NCBI RefSeq assembly: GCF_001192795.1
Contig: NZ_DF968179.1
Coordinates: 1-64,000, forward strand
Direction of reading: 5' to 3'
DNA from: Flexilinea flocculi
GTDB lineage: Bacteria > Chloroflexota > Anaerolineae > Anaerolineales > Anaerolineaceae
Length of the DNA stretch: 64,000 bases
Part shown: one piece after another, positions 26,741 through 34,643 of the stretch
How the letters are laid out: each line of letters opens with the position of its first letter
Numbering within the stretch: position 1 is the first letter of the stretch
Notes under the pieces: generated by a model
Database searches by the model: none
Seen by the model: the letters and a program-made list of their open reading frames with translations, nothing else
Told to the model about the DNA's origin: nothing
Program-made: the position numbers and the translations under genes

Positions 26741-28318
26741 CTATTGGGAACGTCCGCCACCTGCACCTGCTCCGGGAGGAGGACCGCCAGCACCACCAGG
26801 GCCGCCTCCCGGACCACCGCCGAATGTTACCCCTCCAATCGTTAAACCAACGTTCACATCCATAGGCATTTTATGATTTTTTATTTCGTCACCTTCCTGA
26901 ATCTGATCCGAAATGATTTGCATATCTGATCCTGATACCATACCCAATTGAACAGAGATATCGGTAAATGTTCCATCTGCATTCTTTTTACTGATGGATC
27001 GCGTTCCATCCGCTTTCATTGCAATGGCTGTCGATGGGACATAAAGGACATCAACCGCTTCTTTCGTAACAATTGCAACGTCAGCCATCATCCCTGCTTT
27101 AACTTTGTTATCCACTCGATCCATTTTTACTGTCAAAGAAAAAGTTACAGTACTATCCGAGACTTCACCGACATTTGAAATATTTGTGATCGTTCCTGTA
27201 TACTCTTTCAAAGGAATTGCATCAAAGGATATGGTCACTTTTTGACCGATAGAAATCTGGTTGATATCTAATTCATTGACGGTTATATCGATAAAATAGG
27301 AAGAGAGATCATCAACGCGTGCAGCCAAGATATCGCGAGATGTCGAAGTAGATTCATAAGCAATTACATCAAATTGTTTAGCACCAACTTCAACAACCGT
27401 TCCATCAATTGGTGCAACAATATAAGCCGTTTTCATCGTTGCTTCAGCTGCTTTAATTTGTGCCTGGAGTGAAGCAATCTGCGATTCGGTCGGACCATTT
27501 TTTATTTTTTCATAAGACCGAACCGCATCCTCATATTGTGCCTGAGCTAACAATAACGCTGCTTCAGCCTGTTGTTTCTCCAATGCGTCAACTTCCCCGT
27601 TGTACCAGTTATACATTGACAGCGCGCTTTCCATTCTGGAACGAGCACCCTCAACCATCTGTACGGCTCGTTGCCGATCCACGTCATCCAGCGCTCTGTC
27701 TCTCATGGTTTCAAAATTATCTAAAGCTTTCTGATAGTTTTCCTTTGCTTCCAGATAGTCATTATAGTAAACCCCGATTTCGACCTCATCTTCACGAACC
27801 ACTCCCAGTGCATCCAGGGCATCTTGGGCATCTTGCACTGCTTTCTTTGTTGTGGCAACGTTGGACATCGCTGTAGCTAAATCGAATGAAGAGGTATAAA
27901 GCCTTTCTAAATCTTCTTCTGCTTCCTCTTTTGTTACTTCGGCTTCAATGATGGAAGTGTCAATCGTACTCCGATCTAAAGCGGCTAATACATCACCCTT
28001 CTTCACATTGTCACCTAATTGAACATTTACATCAGATACCGTGCCGCTGGTCTGCCAGTATAGATATACAGATTGGTTGGGGCGGACAGTTCCGGAAATA
28101 TCATCTAATTTTTCTGTAAGATTTCCTTTTTTTACTACTGTCGTTTCGGTTTGACTGGCAGCAGCTTCATCCTTAATTTTTTGTGCTTGTTTCTGGAGAT
28201 TCAGATATTGCACAACTCCTGCTGCGGCAATCAGCAAAATTATGCCAATCAGCACCCATATAACGATCGTAGTTTTTTGTGGCGGCCTTTTTACTTTAAT
28301 TTCGGACTTCTGATTCAT
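26741..28318 (-). CDS. MacA/HlyD-type adaptor protein (pair 1, membrane-anchored)
   Basis: The protein has 525 residues with one N-terminal helix (IVIWVLIGIILLIAAAGVVQ). Lipoyl halves (NQSVYLYWQTSGTVSDVNVQ, LGDNVKKGDVLAALDRS; YIVAPIDGTVVEVGAKQ) bracket a helical hairpin; the barrel domain has LDINQISIGQKVTISFDAIP. The C-terminus is a run of Gly, Pro and Ala (GGGPGGGPGGAGGPPPGAG). It is the paralogue of the protein at 18661. It lies 15 bp before the ATPase gene, as macA lies next to macB in other bacteria. Confidence 0.87.
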   Translation of the reverse strand: MNQKSEIKVKRPPQKTTIVIWVLIGIILLIAAAGVVQYLNLQKQAQKIKDEAAASQTETTVVKKGNLTEKLDDISGTVRPNQSVYLYWQTSGTVSDVNVQLGDNVKKGDVLAALDRSTIDTSIIEAEVTKEEAEEDLERLYTSSFDLATAMSNVATTKKAVQDAQDALDALGVVREDEVEIGVYYNDYLEAKENYQKALDNFETMRDRALDDVDRQRAVQMVEGARSRMESALSMYNWYNGEVDALEKQQAEAALLLAQAQYEDAVRSYEKIKNGPTESQIASLQAQIKAAEATMKTAYIVAPIDGTVVEVGAKQFDVIAYESTSTSRDILAARVDDLSSYFIDITVNELDINQISIGQKVTISFDAIPLKEYTGTITNISNVGEVSDSTVTFSLTVKMDRVDNKVKAGMMADVAIVTKEAVDVLYVPSTAIAMKADGTRSISKKNADGTFTDISVQLGMVSGSDMQIISDQIQEGDEIKNHKMPMDVNVGLTIGGVTFGGGPGGGPGGAGGPPPGAGAGGGRSQ

Positions 28319-28374
28319 AGAATATTCCTTGAAGTTTTTTGTTTTCTATTACCGTAAGTTTTTTTATCCTGAGA

Positions 28375-29877
28375 TTACTTTTCAAATTCCTGAAAATTTT
28401 GTGCAGGTGTTTCGGACAATATTGGTCGTTGTAGTTGAGGTGCCTGACCATCTACAGATGGCGGGAAACCGGATTGACCAGATGTGTTGGGAAGATTCAG
28501 CTCAGACAATGTTTTCGATTCAATCGAAGGTACTACAACAGAATCTCCTTCTGAAACCTCTCCGGAAGTTATTTCAGTGATCACGCCATCCGTCAAACCG
28601 ATTTCAACGGGTATCTTTCGTCTTTCAGCTCCATGTAGCACTTCTACATAATAATGCCCATCCTCAGATAAAATTGCATTGGAAGCAGTCAATAAGACAT
28701 CGGTTTTTTTCTCAAGAATGATATGAATTTCAGCTGTCATTCCAATTTTTATTGAATCGTCAGGATCCATAATTTCAACATAGGTCTCAAAAGACACGGA
28801 ATTGTCAGTTTCATCACCTTGCCGAGAAATTTTATTAACAATACCTTTGTATGATTTTCCAGTATTCGCATCCAGAACAACATCCGCTTCTTGCCCATTT
28901 TTAATTTTTACAATATCAATTTCAGAAATATTGATCGGCACAAAAAGTCTGTCACGGTTATCAATTCTGACAGCAGTCTCGCCTTTTGTGACATAATCTC
29001 CCGAACGAGGATTAACAATGGTAACAATGCCGTTTATATCCGCAAGGATTGAACGTTTGTTATAGTTTTCCTGAGCTGTCTCTATCGACAATTCAGCAGA
29101 TTTGATATCCTCTTTACGCGGAAAACCATCCGAGTAGGTCTGAAATGTTTTCAAAGCATCTTCATATGCTGCTTTTGCGACTTCGATATCCGCTGCCGCC
29201 TGTTTTTTTGTGTTTTCTGATGTATTGTTTACATCGTACAACCATAAATCGTATGCTTTGGCGTAGGCATTTAATGTACTCTGCAGTTTTTCGTATAAGG
29301 ATTTTTTCTGTTCATCGAGATGATCTCGCAGAATAACACTCTGATACTCCTCCGATGCATTATCATACGCGTCTTTCGCACCATCTAAAGCCTTTTTTGC
29401 CGCATCAATTTCTTCCTGATCGGCAATCGGGTATTTTAAACCTTCAGCAAAGAGTTCCGCATCCCTTAATGCCACTTCTTTATCTCGTAAATCTTTATAT
29501 GCCTGGGCTTTAGCAGTTTCTGAGATTTGCAGATCGTTGAATGATTCCTTTGCTTCAATCAGAGGAATTTCAGCTTTTATGACATCCGCTGAGAGCGTTT
29601 CCTCTTCCAAAACAGCCAATTCTTGTCCAACTGTAACAGAATCACCCAAACGTACTTTGACATCTTCAACCACTCCGGAAGTTTTCCAGGTTAATGTTGA
29701 AGATTCACTGGATTTAACGTTACCAACAAATGTCAGGGTATTTGATATTGGCCCAACGACAATTGGCACACTTAATGCCGTATCTTGAATATCAGTTTTA
29801 CTTTGGCAACCGGTTAAAATGAATAACAAAAGAAACAGTATTCTTTTTAAAATTTGATTGCTTTTATTTTCATGCAT
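28375..29877 (-). CDS. MacA/HlyD-type adaptor lipoprotein (pair 1)
   Basis: The protein has 500 residues from the ATG at 29877, which has GGAG five bases upstream; the longer frame to 29925 is rejected. A lipobox (LFILTGCQSK) indicates lipid anchoring. Lipoyl halves (SESSTLTWKTSGVVEDVKVR, LGDSVTVGQELAVLEEE; SILADINGIVTIVNPRSGDY) flank the helical hairpin, followed by IDIVKIKNGQEADVVLDANT. It is the first gene of the eight-gene operon, so the promoter should lie between here and 30357. It is paralogous to the lipoprotein at 20259. Confidence 0.87.
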   Translation of the reverse strand: MHENKSNQILKRILFLLLFILTGCQSKTDIQDTALSVPIVVGPISNTLTFVGNVKSSESSTLTWKTSGVVEDVKVRLGDSVTVGQELAVLEEETLSADVIKAEIPLIEAKESFNDLQISETAKAQAYKDLRDKEVALRDAELFAEGLKYPIADQEEIDAAKKALDGAKDAYDNASEEYQSVILRDHLDEQKKSLYEKLQSTLNAYAKAYDLWLYDVNNTSENTKKQAAADIEVAKAAYEDALKTFQTYSDGFPRKEDIKSAELSIETAQENYNKRSILADINGIVTIVNPRSGDYVTKGETAVRIDNRDRLFVPINISEIDIVKIKNGQEADVVLDANTGKSYKGIVNKISRQGDETDNSVSFETYVEIMDPDDSIKIGMTAEIHIILEKKTDVLLTASNAILSEDGHYYVEVLHGAERRKIPVEIGLTDGVITEITSGEVSEGDSVVVPSIESKTLSELNLPNTSGQSGFPPSVDGQAPQLQRPILSETPAQNFQEFEK

Positions 29878-29925
29878 GCCATCTCCAAAAAACACACGAA
29901 TTTTTTTACCTAACAGTAAAAACAA

Positions 29926-30357
29926 CTGTACATTTTTCTAAATATCCAAAAACAACTTTCCTCAAAAGAATAATTCACAAATGATGGTTGTTTTTCCGAT
30001 AAACTCACAAAATTTCATCCATCTCATTATACGTATTTTCTATTAGACCGGAACGGACTGCAGACAGAGACTATTACCCTTCCAAAGGTCTGTTTTCTGG
30101 TAAAAATATCAATCTATCAAAAAACAGAAGAATCCTTCCATTGTTTCCAATCAATCGAAAATAAGTTGTAGTTACGTTCTGCGCTCCGCGAAAAAACGAC
30201 ACTACAACAAAGAATTTTTCCCAAATTTCGAATTGCTGATATTCAACTGTGATTGATGAGAATCGATTAGAATTTGATTTATCAGAATCAATATTCGCAT
30301 AAATCGTAATACGCCAGATCTTTCATAATACATTGGATTGGATGAAATAATTCGAAT
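29926..30357. other. 432-bp divergent intergenic region
   Basis: This region separates the minus-strand export operon from plus-strand yitT and must hold both promoters. I see no operator-like repeat or riboswitch, and no coding sequence. It is AT-rich and contains one copy (R2) of the dispersed palindrome at 30150-30239. Confidence 0.6.
30150..30239. repeat. Dispersed intergenic palindrome, copy R2
   Basis: GTTGTAGT at 30165-30172 faces ACTACAAC at 30201-30208 around a GC-rich centre (CTGCGCTCCGCG). The outer ends are TCAATCGAAAATAA (left) and AAATTTCGAATTGCTG (right, 30223-30238). The right end is a perfect match to the family end; the left end has diverged. Confidence 0.7.
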
Positions 30358-31251
30358 ATGGTCAGCAAACTTAAAGGTTTTTTATCGGATTTTCTTAAGA
30401 AAGAAACCATTTACGATTACCTGTATCTATTGTTTGGCAGTGTGATCCAAGCAGCAGGAATGGCTTTCTTTTTAATTCCGTCAAAACTGGTAAGCGGTGG
30501 TGTATCCGGTTTAGCACAAGTTTTGAATCATTATTCTTCCTGGCCGATTGGTATTATGACATTAATTGGAAATATACCGCTCTTTATTTTAGGTTGGCAG
30601 TATTTGGGAAGAATTCGATTCGCTGCCCGGACAATTTTTTCTGTTATCATTTTTTCCATTTTTACGGATCTGTTATCCGGTTGGACTTCGTGTTCAGCGA
30701 TAACTCAGGATATTTTTCTGAATATGATGTTCGGCGCAGTAGTTCTGGGTATCGGATTCGGTTTCGTCTACAAAGGAAGCGGAACCAGCGGCGGCAGTGA
30801 TATCATCGGGCGAATCCTCAATCAGCGCCTGGGTTTGCCAATTTCTCAATCCTATCTTTTAACTGATTCGATTTCCGTTATTTTGGGCGGAATTGCTTTT
30901 GGTTGGGATCTGGCACTCTATGGTCTGATTGCCATATATATCAGCGGATTTGCTGCAGAGATGATTTCAGAAGGCAGCGGATATTTTCGGGATGTCATTA
31001 TTATTACTAAAGAACCGGAGAAGATTACTCGGGCTGTTATTGAAATCCTCGACCGCAGTGTCACACAAATGAAAGGTGTGGGTGGGTTTTCCGGTGAAGA
31101 AAAGTCGATCCTCTATTGTGTCATTGGTCGAAACGAAGTGAATCAATTAAAAAAAATGGTAGTAGATGCCGATCCCGCTTCATTTATGGTTGTCGGACAT
31201 GCTCATGAAGTGCTGGGAGAAGGATTTCAAACGTATAAAAACTTGTCATAA
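30358..31251 (+). CDS. YitT family membrane protein
   Basis: The protein has 297 residues. Five to six membrane helices occupy about 15-195 (AAGMAFFLIPSKLVSGGVSG is the conserved N-terminal block; GFVYKGSGTSGGSDIIGRIL is the family hallmark). A cytoplasmic DUF2179 domain follows (about 225-290, VTQMKGVGGFSGEEKSILYC). Proteins of this family are common in Firmicutes and Chloroflexota; their function is not settled. The gene stands alone, with no clear ribosome site before the ATG, and faces era convergently with 37 bp between the stops. Confidence 0.9.
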   Translation: MVSKLKGFLSDFLKKETIYDYLYLLFGSVIQAAGMAFFLIPSKLVSGGVSGLAQVLNHYSSWPIGIMTLIGNIPLFILGWQYLGRIRFAARTIFSVIIFSIFTDLLSGWTSCSAITQDIFLNMMFGAVVLGIGFGFVYKGSGTSGGSDIIGRILNQRLGLPISQSYLLTDSISVILGGIAFGWDLALYGLIAIYISGFAAEMISEGSGYFRDVIIITKEPEKITRAVIEILDRSVTQMKGVGGFSGEEKSILYCVIGRNEVNQLKKMVVDADPASFMVVGHAHEVLGEGFQTYKNLS

Positions 31252-31288
31252 AAAAAAGCGAACTGTATTTATCGCAGAAACATCCAGA

Positions 31289-32197
31289 TTATTCATTTTT
31301 TGAATATCCAAGAATTTTTAAAATCTGTGGATTATTTTGCCAGTTTTTTTCCACTTTGACCCGCAGTTCGAGATATATTTTTCGATCAGTCATTTTCTCG
31401 ATCTCACGTCTGGCATCGAGTCCTATCTTTTTGATCATCTCCCCGTTTTTCCCGATCACAATGCCCTTATGCGCTTCTCGCTCCAATAGTAGCGTTGCCA
31501 GAATATAGGAATTGATTTCAGACCGATCCTTATAATCATCAATCCGGACGGCTATGGCATGCGGAATTTCATCATCCAGATTCTTTAATAGAGATTCACG
31601 AATGAGATCAGAGGCAATTTCTCTTTCGTATAAATCGGTAATCTGATCGGAATCATAAAAAGCCGGTCCTTCCGGTAATCTGCGAATAATCGATTGAAGC
31701 ATCTCATCGCATCCTTCACCATTTTTTGATGAGATGAAAAACGTTTCTCGAATTGATAATAATTCCTGATATTTCTCTTTAACGGATAATGCCTTTTCTG
31801 CAGATATTTGATCGCATTTATTGATTAAAAGCAAAATTTGATCCTGATTCCTGATTTTCGCAAGCTGTTTGGCAATCATGCGATCCTCTTCTGTCGGAAG
31901 CATTGTCCCGTCAACCATCCAGGCAATACAATCCACATCCTGCAGCGTTCCCAAAGCCGAATCATTCATCACCTCCCCGAGTTTTGATAAAGGTTTATGG
32001 ATTCCCGGAGTATCCACAAAAATCAACTGGTATGCTTCTGTGGTAATGATCCCTAATTGCAATCTGCGTGTCGTTTGCGGACGGGGCGAAACGGCTGCAA
32101 TTTTCTGCCCCAGTAAGTAATTAATCAACGTCGATTTACCGACATTTGGTCGTCCAATGATGCTGACAAAACCGGAATGAAATTCTTTTTCGTCCAA
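31289..32197 (-). CDS. era: GTPase Era
   Basis: The protein has 302 residues. G1 GRPNVGKSTLIN, switch region SPRPQTTRRLQLGI, G3 VDTPGIHKP, G4 INKCDQ and a C-terminal KH domain (GIVIGKNGEMIKKIGLDARR) are all present, and the length is standard. Era binds 16S rRNA near its 3' end and acts in 30S assembly at the membrane-associated ribosome pool. The start is a TTG at 32197 with AAGG ten bases upstream; no ATG gives a full-length N-terminus. The gene is separated from the upstream GIY-YIG gene by 229 bp containing palindrome R3, so it may have its own promoter. Confidence 0.96.
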   Translation of the reverse strand: MDEKEFHSGFVSIIGRPNVGKSTLINYLLGQKIAAVSPRPQTTRRLQLGIITTEAYQLIFVDTPGIHKPLSKLGEVMNDSALGTLQDVDCIAWMVDGTMLPTEEDRMIAKQLAKIRNQDQILLLINKCDQISAEKALSVKEKYQELLSIRETFFISSKNGEGCDEMLQSIIRRLPEGPAFYDSDQITDLYEREIASDLIRESLLKNLDDEIPHAIAVRIDDYKDRSEINSYILATLLLEREAHKGIVIGKNGEMIKKIGLDARREIEKMTDRKIYLELRVKVEKNWQNNPQILKILGYSKNE

Positions 32198-32227
32198 AAT
32201 CTTATACCTTATAAAAAAATAATATTC

Positions 32228-32348
32228 CAGCGATTCGAAATATAGAAAGGATTATTTGTTGAAGTGCTGATTTTACGTTCCGCGGAAAAATCAACATTTC
32301 CACAGGATTTCGCTTTCTCATATGGCTTTATCGAATTTCGAATTGCTG
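32228..32348. repeat. Dispersed intergenic palindrome, copy R3
   Basis: The left end CAGCGATTCGAAATATAG (32228-32245) and the right end CGAATTTCGAATTGCTG (32332-32348) are inverted. The centre contains TTCCGCGGAA (32278-32287) within GCTGATTTT...AAAATCAAC arms. It lies between era and the upstream gene. Confidence 0.8.
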
Positions 32349-32426
32349 ATGGTATCGTTATCAATTCCAGCAATTTTAATTTAACTTTGCTGGCTTAATT
32401 CCGAAAATCTCCTGAAAAACCATAGT

Positions 32427-32723
32427 TTACTGCTTGTTTTTCAACCATTCTTCCGACATTTGGCTCTTTTTATCGCGAGACATTTTTTTAATCTCGATCT
32501 CTCGCAACATTGCATCATGTCGGGATGGTAATTCTTCCATATAAACCAATGTGACTGGACAATGCATTTTTGTATAAGCTGCACCTTGTCCTGCATTATG
32601 AATCTTCACTCGATGTACGGGATCGGTTGTCCAACCGGTATAAAAAGCACCATTACTGCAAAGAACCATATAACAATAAAAATGCTGTTCGGGAACCGTC
32701 GATTCAGCATTTTGTTGAGTCAC
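32427..32723 (-). CDS. GIY-YIG domain protein (UPF0213-like)
   Basis: The protein has 98 residues if it starts at the GTG at 32723, which overlaps the upstream stop in GTGA. This gives the usual length of the small single-domain family; the longer frame to 32819 would run 100 bp into the upstream gene. The core motif is YCYMVLCSNGAFYTGWTTDP (a GIY-YIG variant), with Arg in VHRVKIHNAGQGAAYTK and Glu in MLREIEIKKMSRDKK. Homologues are presumed nucleases but are largely uncharacterised. It is translationally coupled to the TyrA-like gene. Confidence 0.85.
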   Translation of the reverse strand: MTQQNAESTVPEQHFYCYMVLCSNGAFYTGWTTDPVHRVKIHNAGQGAAYTKMHCPVTLVYMEELPSRHDAMLREIEIKKMSRDKKSQMSEEWLKNKQ

Positions 32724-33709
32724 TTTTTTTTCTTTCTGGCCAATCCGCCTAAAAATAGCTGCCCGAAAAAATCCCCTGTTGTCGGAGTTTGCATGTTCGT
32801 CTCCCTTTCGTGACGCCATTCACCAGACTGATACTCCTGCAGCCATTTTTCTCTGTCTTCACCGCAATTTTTTAACAGCGTCTTCAATGCTGCTTCGTCA
32901 TTTTCTTGGATCGCATCACGGAATTCTTTCAAAGTGAACATAAATTCATGAATCATATGTAATGTGTTTTCTCTGTTTTCCAACAGGAATTTTCCATACT
33001 GTTCACGATCCGGCTGCATGGCTGCAGACTGAGTCATTTCGGAAAAAGTCTTCCCTCCCATTTTGCGCACTTCACGCCAACTATTCTGCCGCCTGGCTGT
33101 ATTGAGAATGACATTCCCCATTAAATAGGGCATATTAAAAATCGAAGCGATAAAACCATCCAACTCTTCAGGATCACAAAAAGCGCTAAAGGAACCTATT
33201 AAAGAAGCCAGATCGGATGCCAATTTTACGACACTGGGAGCTGTATCTGCCGTTGAAGAAATAAAAAGAGTGCCATTCTTAAAAAGGTCTTCATGTGCCG
33301 AATGGTATTCATTGGATGTTTCATTCAGCCATGCAGGATTTATTGCGGCATAGAGTCCTGCAAAATTCGACGGGGTTTTTAAATATTGACTCGCCCATCT
33401 TTTTGCAGCAGCCTTTGCAAAGCCGGTCTCAAAAACAACGCAATCTTCTTTCAAATCATTACCGATTAATTTCATCACCGCTTCAACTTCATCGGTTGGA
33501 ATTGTTAAAAAGACGATATCCGCATCTTGGATGGCATTAAAGAGATTATGTTCAATTCGATCAATCGCATCTGCTGACAACGCATTTTGTTCGGCATATT
33601 TATGAATATCCGAACCGACCCGGAGTATAGTCTCTTTCTGATACTTTAATGCCAATCCTAATGAAGTGCCTATTTCACCTAAACCGATAATAGTAATTTG
33701 TACAGCCAT
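32720..33709 (-). CDS. TyrA-like prephenate dehydrogenase family protein
   Basis: The protein has 329 residues from the ATG at 33709 (AGGAGG about ten bases upstream). The N-terminal Rossmann domain has ITIIGLGEIGTSLGLALKYQ and DADIVFLTIPTDEV; the helical C-terminal part fits the prephenate dehydrogenase fold. The expected His of the HPMAGSE-type active-site motif is missing; the aligned segment reads LYAAINPAWLNET. It may therefore act on a related substrate or be diverged. The extreme C-terminus is basic (GGLARKKKK). It is encoded two bases after the M50 gene and overlaps the GIY-YIG gene. Confidence 0.7.
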   Translation of the reverse strand: MAVQITIIGLGEIGTSLGLALKYQKETILRVGSDIHKYAEQNALSADAIDRIEHNLFNAIQDADIVFLTIPTDEVEAVMKLIGNDLKEDCVVFETGFAKAAAKRWASQYLKTPSNFAGLYAAINPAWLNETSNEYHSAHEDLFKNGTLFISSTADTAPSVVKLASDLASLIGSFSAFCDPEELDGFIASIFNMPYLMGNVILNTARRQNSWREVRKMGGKTFSEMTQSAAMQPDREQYGKFLLENRENTLHMIHEFMFTLKEFRDAIQENDEAALKTLLKNCGEDREKWLQEYQSGEWRHERETNMQTPTTGDFFGQLFLGGLARKKKK

Positions 33710-33711
33710 GA

Positions 33712-34365
33712 TTAATTGCCTCCTGTTATCAAACGAAATAATCCTGCAATAATTGGTGAAAGAAGTGACGAAAAAATATGAATCCGGAAATAGGGCAGAA
33801 TCAGAAATCCAAGCAGGAGGATCATCATGCCATAATTTTGAAAACGATCCCAAAGGGGCTTGAATCTTTGGGGGACAAAAAATCCAAACACCTCATGTCC
33901 ATCCAAAGGTGCGAATGGAAGCAAATTAAAAACCATCAGGCTCAGATTGATGTAGATAAATTGAACCAAAAACGAGCCAAAGAAATAAAGTGTCTGAGAA
34001 GTTTGAAAAAGTGATTCCGTTTGCATCAATCGAAATAACAAACCGGCTGTAATAGCCAGCAGCAAGTTTGAAAAAGGACCTGAAAATGAAACAATCATCA
34101 GTCCTGCTTTTGACTTTCTCTCGATGATAGCAGGATTAATTCGGACAGGTTTTGCCCATCCAAAACCGGTCACAATCAGCATAATGGATCCAACGATATC
34201 CAGATGTCTGACAGGATTTAACGTTAACCGACCATCCTGCCTCGGTGTCGGATCGCTAAATTTGTCTGCCACAAAAGCATGAGAGAATTCATGAAAAGAA
34301 AACGAAATCAATAACGTGACAATTCTGAAAATTAGCAGTGTTGGTTCAATTCCTAAACGATTCAT
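33712..34365 (-). CDS. Site-2 protease (M50) family membrane metalloprotease
   Basis: The protein has 217 residues with about five membrane helices. The zinc motif is HEFSH (His25, Glu26, His29) in the first helix; the third ligand is in LLPFAPLDGHEVFGF. This short form without a PDZ domain is the YwhC/Rip-like subgroup found widely in bacteria; its substrates are unknown. It is the first gene of the M50-tyrA-GIY-YIG set. The start is the ATG at 34365, with no obvious ribosome site. Confidence 0.88.
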   Translation of the reverse strand: MNRLGIEPTLLIFRIVTLLISFSFHEFSHAFVADKFSDPTPRQDGRLTLNPVRHLDIVGSIMLIVTGFGWAKPVRINPAIIERKSKAGLMIVSFSGPFSNLLLAITAGLLFRLMQTESLFQTSQTLYFFGSFLVQFIYINLSLMVFNLLPFAPLDGHEVFGFFVPQRFKPLWDRFQNYGMMILLLGFLILPYFRIHIFSSLLSPIIAGLFRLITGGN

Positions 34366-34414
34366 TCCTTAATTATATCAGGTACGATTTTTTGGTAATT
34401 CTATAGGTTTTAGT

Positions 34415-34487
34415 CGCAATGATTTGAAATATGAAAAGAATCCATTGTTGTTATTTATATGAAAAGTCGATCCTTATTTCGAATTAC
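34415..34487. repeat. Dispersed intergenic palindrome, short copy R4
   Basis: The left end CGCAATGATTTGAAATATGA and the right end CTTATTTCGAATTAC are inverted around a shortened centre without the GC-rich tip. It resembles R6 more than R1; both share TTGAAATATGAAAA and GAAAAGTC. The remainder of the 278-bp gap holds nothing that I recognise. Confidence 0.55.
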
Positions 34488-34643
34488 TTTTTTGGTTGTC
34501 AATGTTTCAAATTTACATCATCAAGAAAAATTGAAACAGATTCCAGCGTTGGTGATGATGAATCTTTTTCAAAAATGGAATTCTTTATCCAAATAGATCA
34601 GCTCGTCTTGAAATTGAATTCTTCAACTTCGACCTTATTTCCA

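Noticed and set aside
32724-32819. Longer N-terminus for the GIY-YIG protein
   Set aside because: It lies inside the TyrA-like gene in another frame; the GTG at 32723 gives the usual family length.
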